A DNA stretch of 5,297 nucleotides from Pseudomonadota bacterium (GTDB lineage: Bacteria; Pseudomonadota; Gammaproteobacteria; Burkholderiales; Ferrovaceae), in contig JAJZHV010000094.1 in NCBI GenBank assembly GCA_021804345.1, forward strand, positions 1 through 5,297, written 5' to 3'. A program made the translations under genes and the position numbers. This document shows, one piece after another, positions 4,872 through 5,297 of the stretch. Position 1 is the stretch's first letter. Each line of letters begins with the position of its first letter. Under the pieces are notes generated by a model that was not told the DNA's origin, searched no databases, and was given only the letters and a program-made list of their open reading frames with translations.

Positions 4872-5297
4872 ATGAGCAAGAGCACTAAAATAACTCCAGG
4901 CGATTTCAACCTTATCCGAAACGACAAAGACCTGCAGTTGGTCAAGGGGATATCGCGCCGCACATTCCTGAAATATACCGGCGGGGCGATCGGCTGTGTG
5001 TCCTTGGGATCTTTGGTTACCGGTTGCGGCGGCGGCCAGGATCCCATTCAGCAATACCCGATTGATCCGAAGGTCACGACAACGCTCGACCGGATGATCA
5101 AATTCCCGATCCCCTCAGCAGGGCTGTCCCCAAACGGTGGTCAGGCTCTTCAGAAATATCAACTCAACCAGGTCCAACAATACGACACCTTGGGCTACGG
5201 CGCCTGGTCGTTCGGGGCGCCTCTCCCGATGGTGCAGCGCACGGATCTCATGCCTGATGGCTACAGCCAACCGACGCCAACCAGAATTACCAGGTTC
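4872..5297 (+). CDS. Tat-exported protein, probable TIGR03768-type metallophosphoesterase (cut by the right edge)
   Basis: The first 142 codons are present and the frame is open at the window end. Residues 28-34 read SRRTFLK, a textbook twin-arginine export motif. A short hydrophobic stretch (about 36-50) follows and ends in LVTGC with Cys52, then GGG, so the product may be a Tat-exported lipoprotein. The mature part (TTLDRMI at 70-76; YGAWSFGAPLPMVQRTDLMP at 109-128; RITRF at 138-142) resembles, from memory, the N-terminal region of the TIGR03768 family. Those are exported proteins related to calcineurin-like phosphoesterases, with long inserts between motifs. The metal-binding motifs themselves would lie beyond the edge, so the enzymatic call is inferred. 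The substrate is unknown. The start is supported by AAAGG 8 nt upstream. It follows a 1-kb non-coding stretch and no partner gene is visible. Confidence 0.7.
   Translation, partial: MSKSTKITPGDFNLIRNDKDLQLVKGISRRTFLKYTGGAIGCVSLGSLVTGCGGGQDPIQQYPIDPKVTTTLDRMIKFPIPSAGLSPNGGQALQKYQLNQVQQYDTLGYGAWSFGAPLPMVQRTDLMPDGYSQPTPTRITRF

Overview
The window looks like a chromosomal segment of a betaproteobacterium. The evidence is the conserved pepA-holC-valS gene order with a divergent lptF, an LptF that begins MIFSRTLRKE as betaproteobacterial homologues do, and a ValS start resembling the same group. I cannot name the genus. Up to about position 3840 the sequence is ordinary core genome.

Layout. On the minus strand, reading right to left, pepA (leucyl aminopeptidase, complete), holC (DNA polymerase III chi subunit, complete) and valS (valyl-tRNA synthetase, N-terminal 131 codons, cut by the left edge) form a tight unit with 7-nt gaps. 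A 200-nt divergent intergenic region (2319-2518) holds a good sigma70-like promoter for pepA. A possible sigmaE-like promoter for lptF overlaps it on the other strand. On the plus strand lptF encodes one membrane subunit of the LPS exporter LptB2FG. It is followed after 76 nt by a complete tRNA-Ser(GGA) gene with its own TATAAT box and encoded CCA. The usual partner lptG is not next to lptF.

From 3835 to 4871 there are about 1 kb with no convincing gene. The first part is AT-rich (72 of 180 bases G+C over 3841-4020). It is followed by short sequences resembling the end of an IS21-type insertion sequence, and then by a cluster of perfect palindromes and inverted repeats (4331-4627). At 4872 a new plus-strand gene starts with a clear ribosome binding site. 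It encodes a twin-arginine signal with a lipobox-like cysteine, and its first 142 codons resemble the N-terminus of the TIGR03768-type exported metallophosphoesterases. It runs off the right edge.

How the parts relate: the left part is housekeeping (peptide turnover, replication clamp-loader accessory, tRNA charging, LPS export, serine tRNA). The right part, beyond the tRNA, looks like accessory sequence inserted or rearranged next to a tRNA gene. No integrase, transposase gene, CRISPR array or recognisable defence system is visible, and I see no new multi-gene system in this window.
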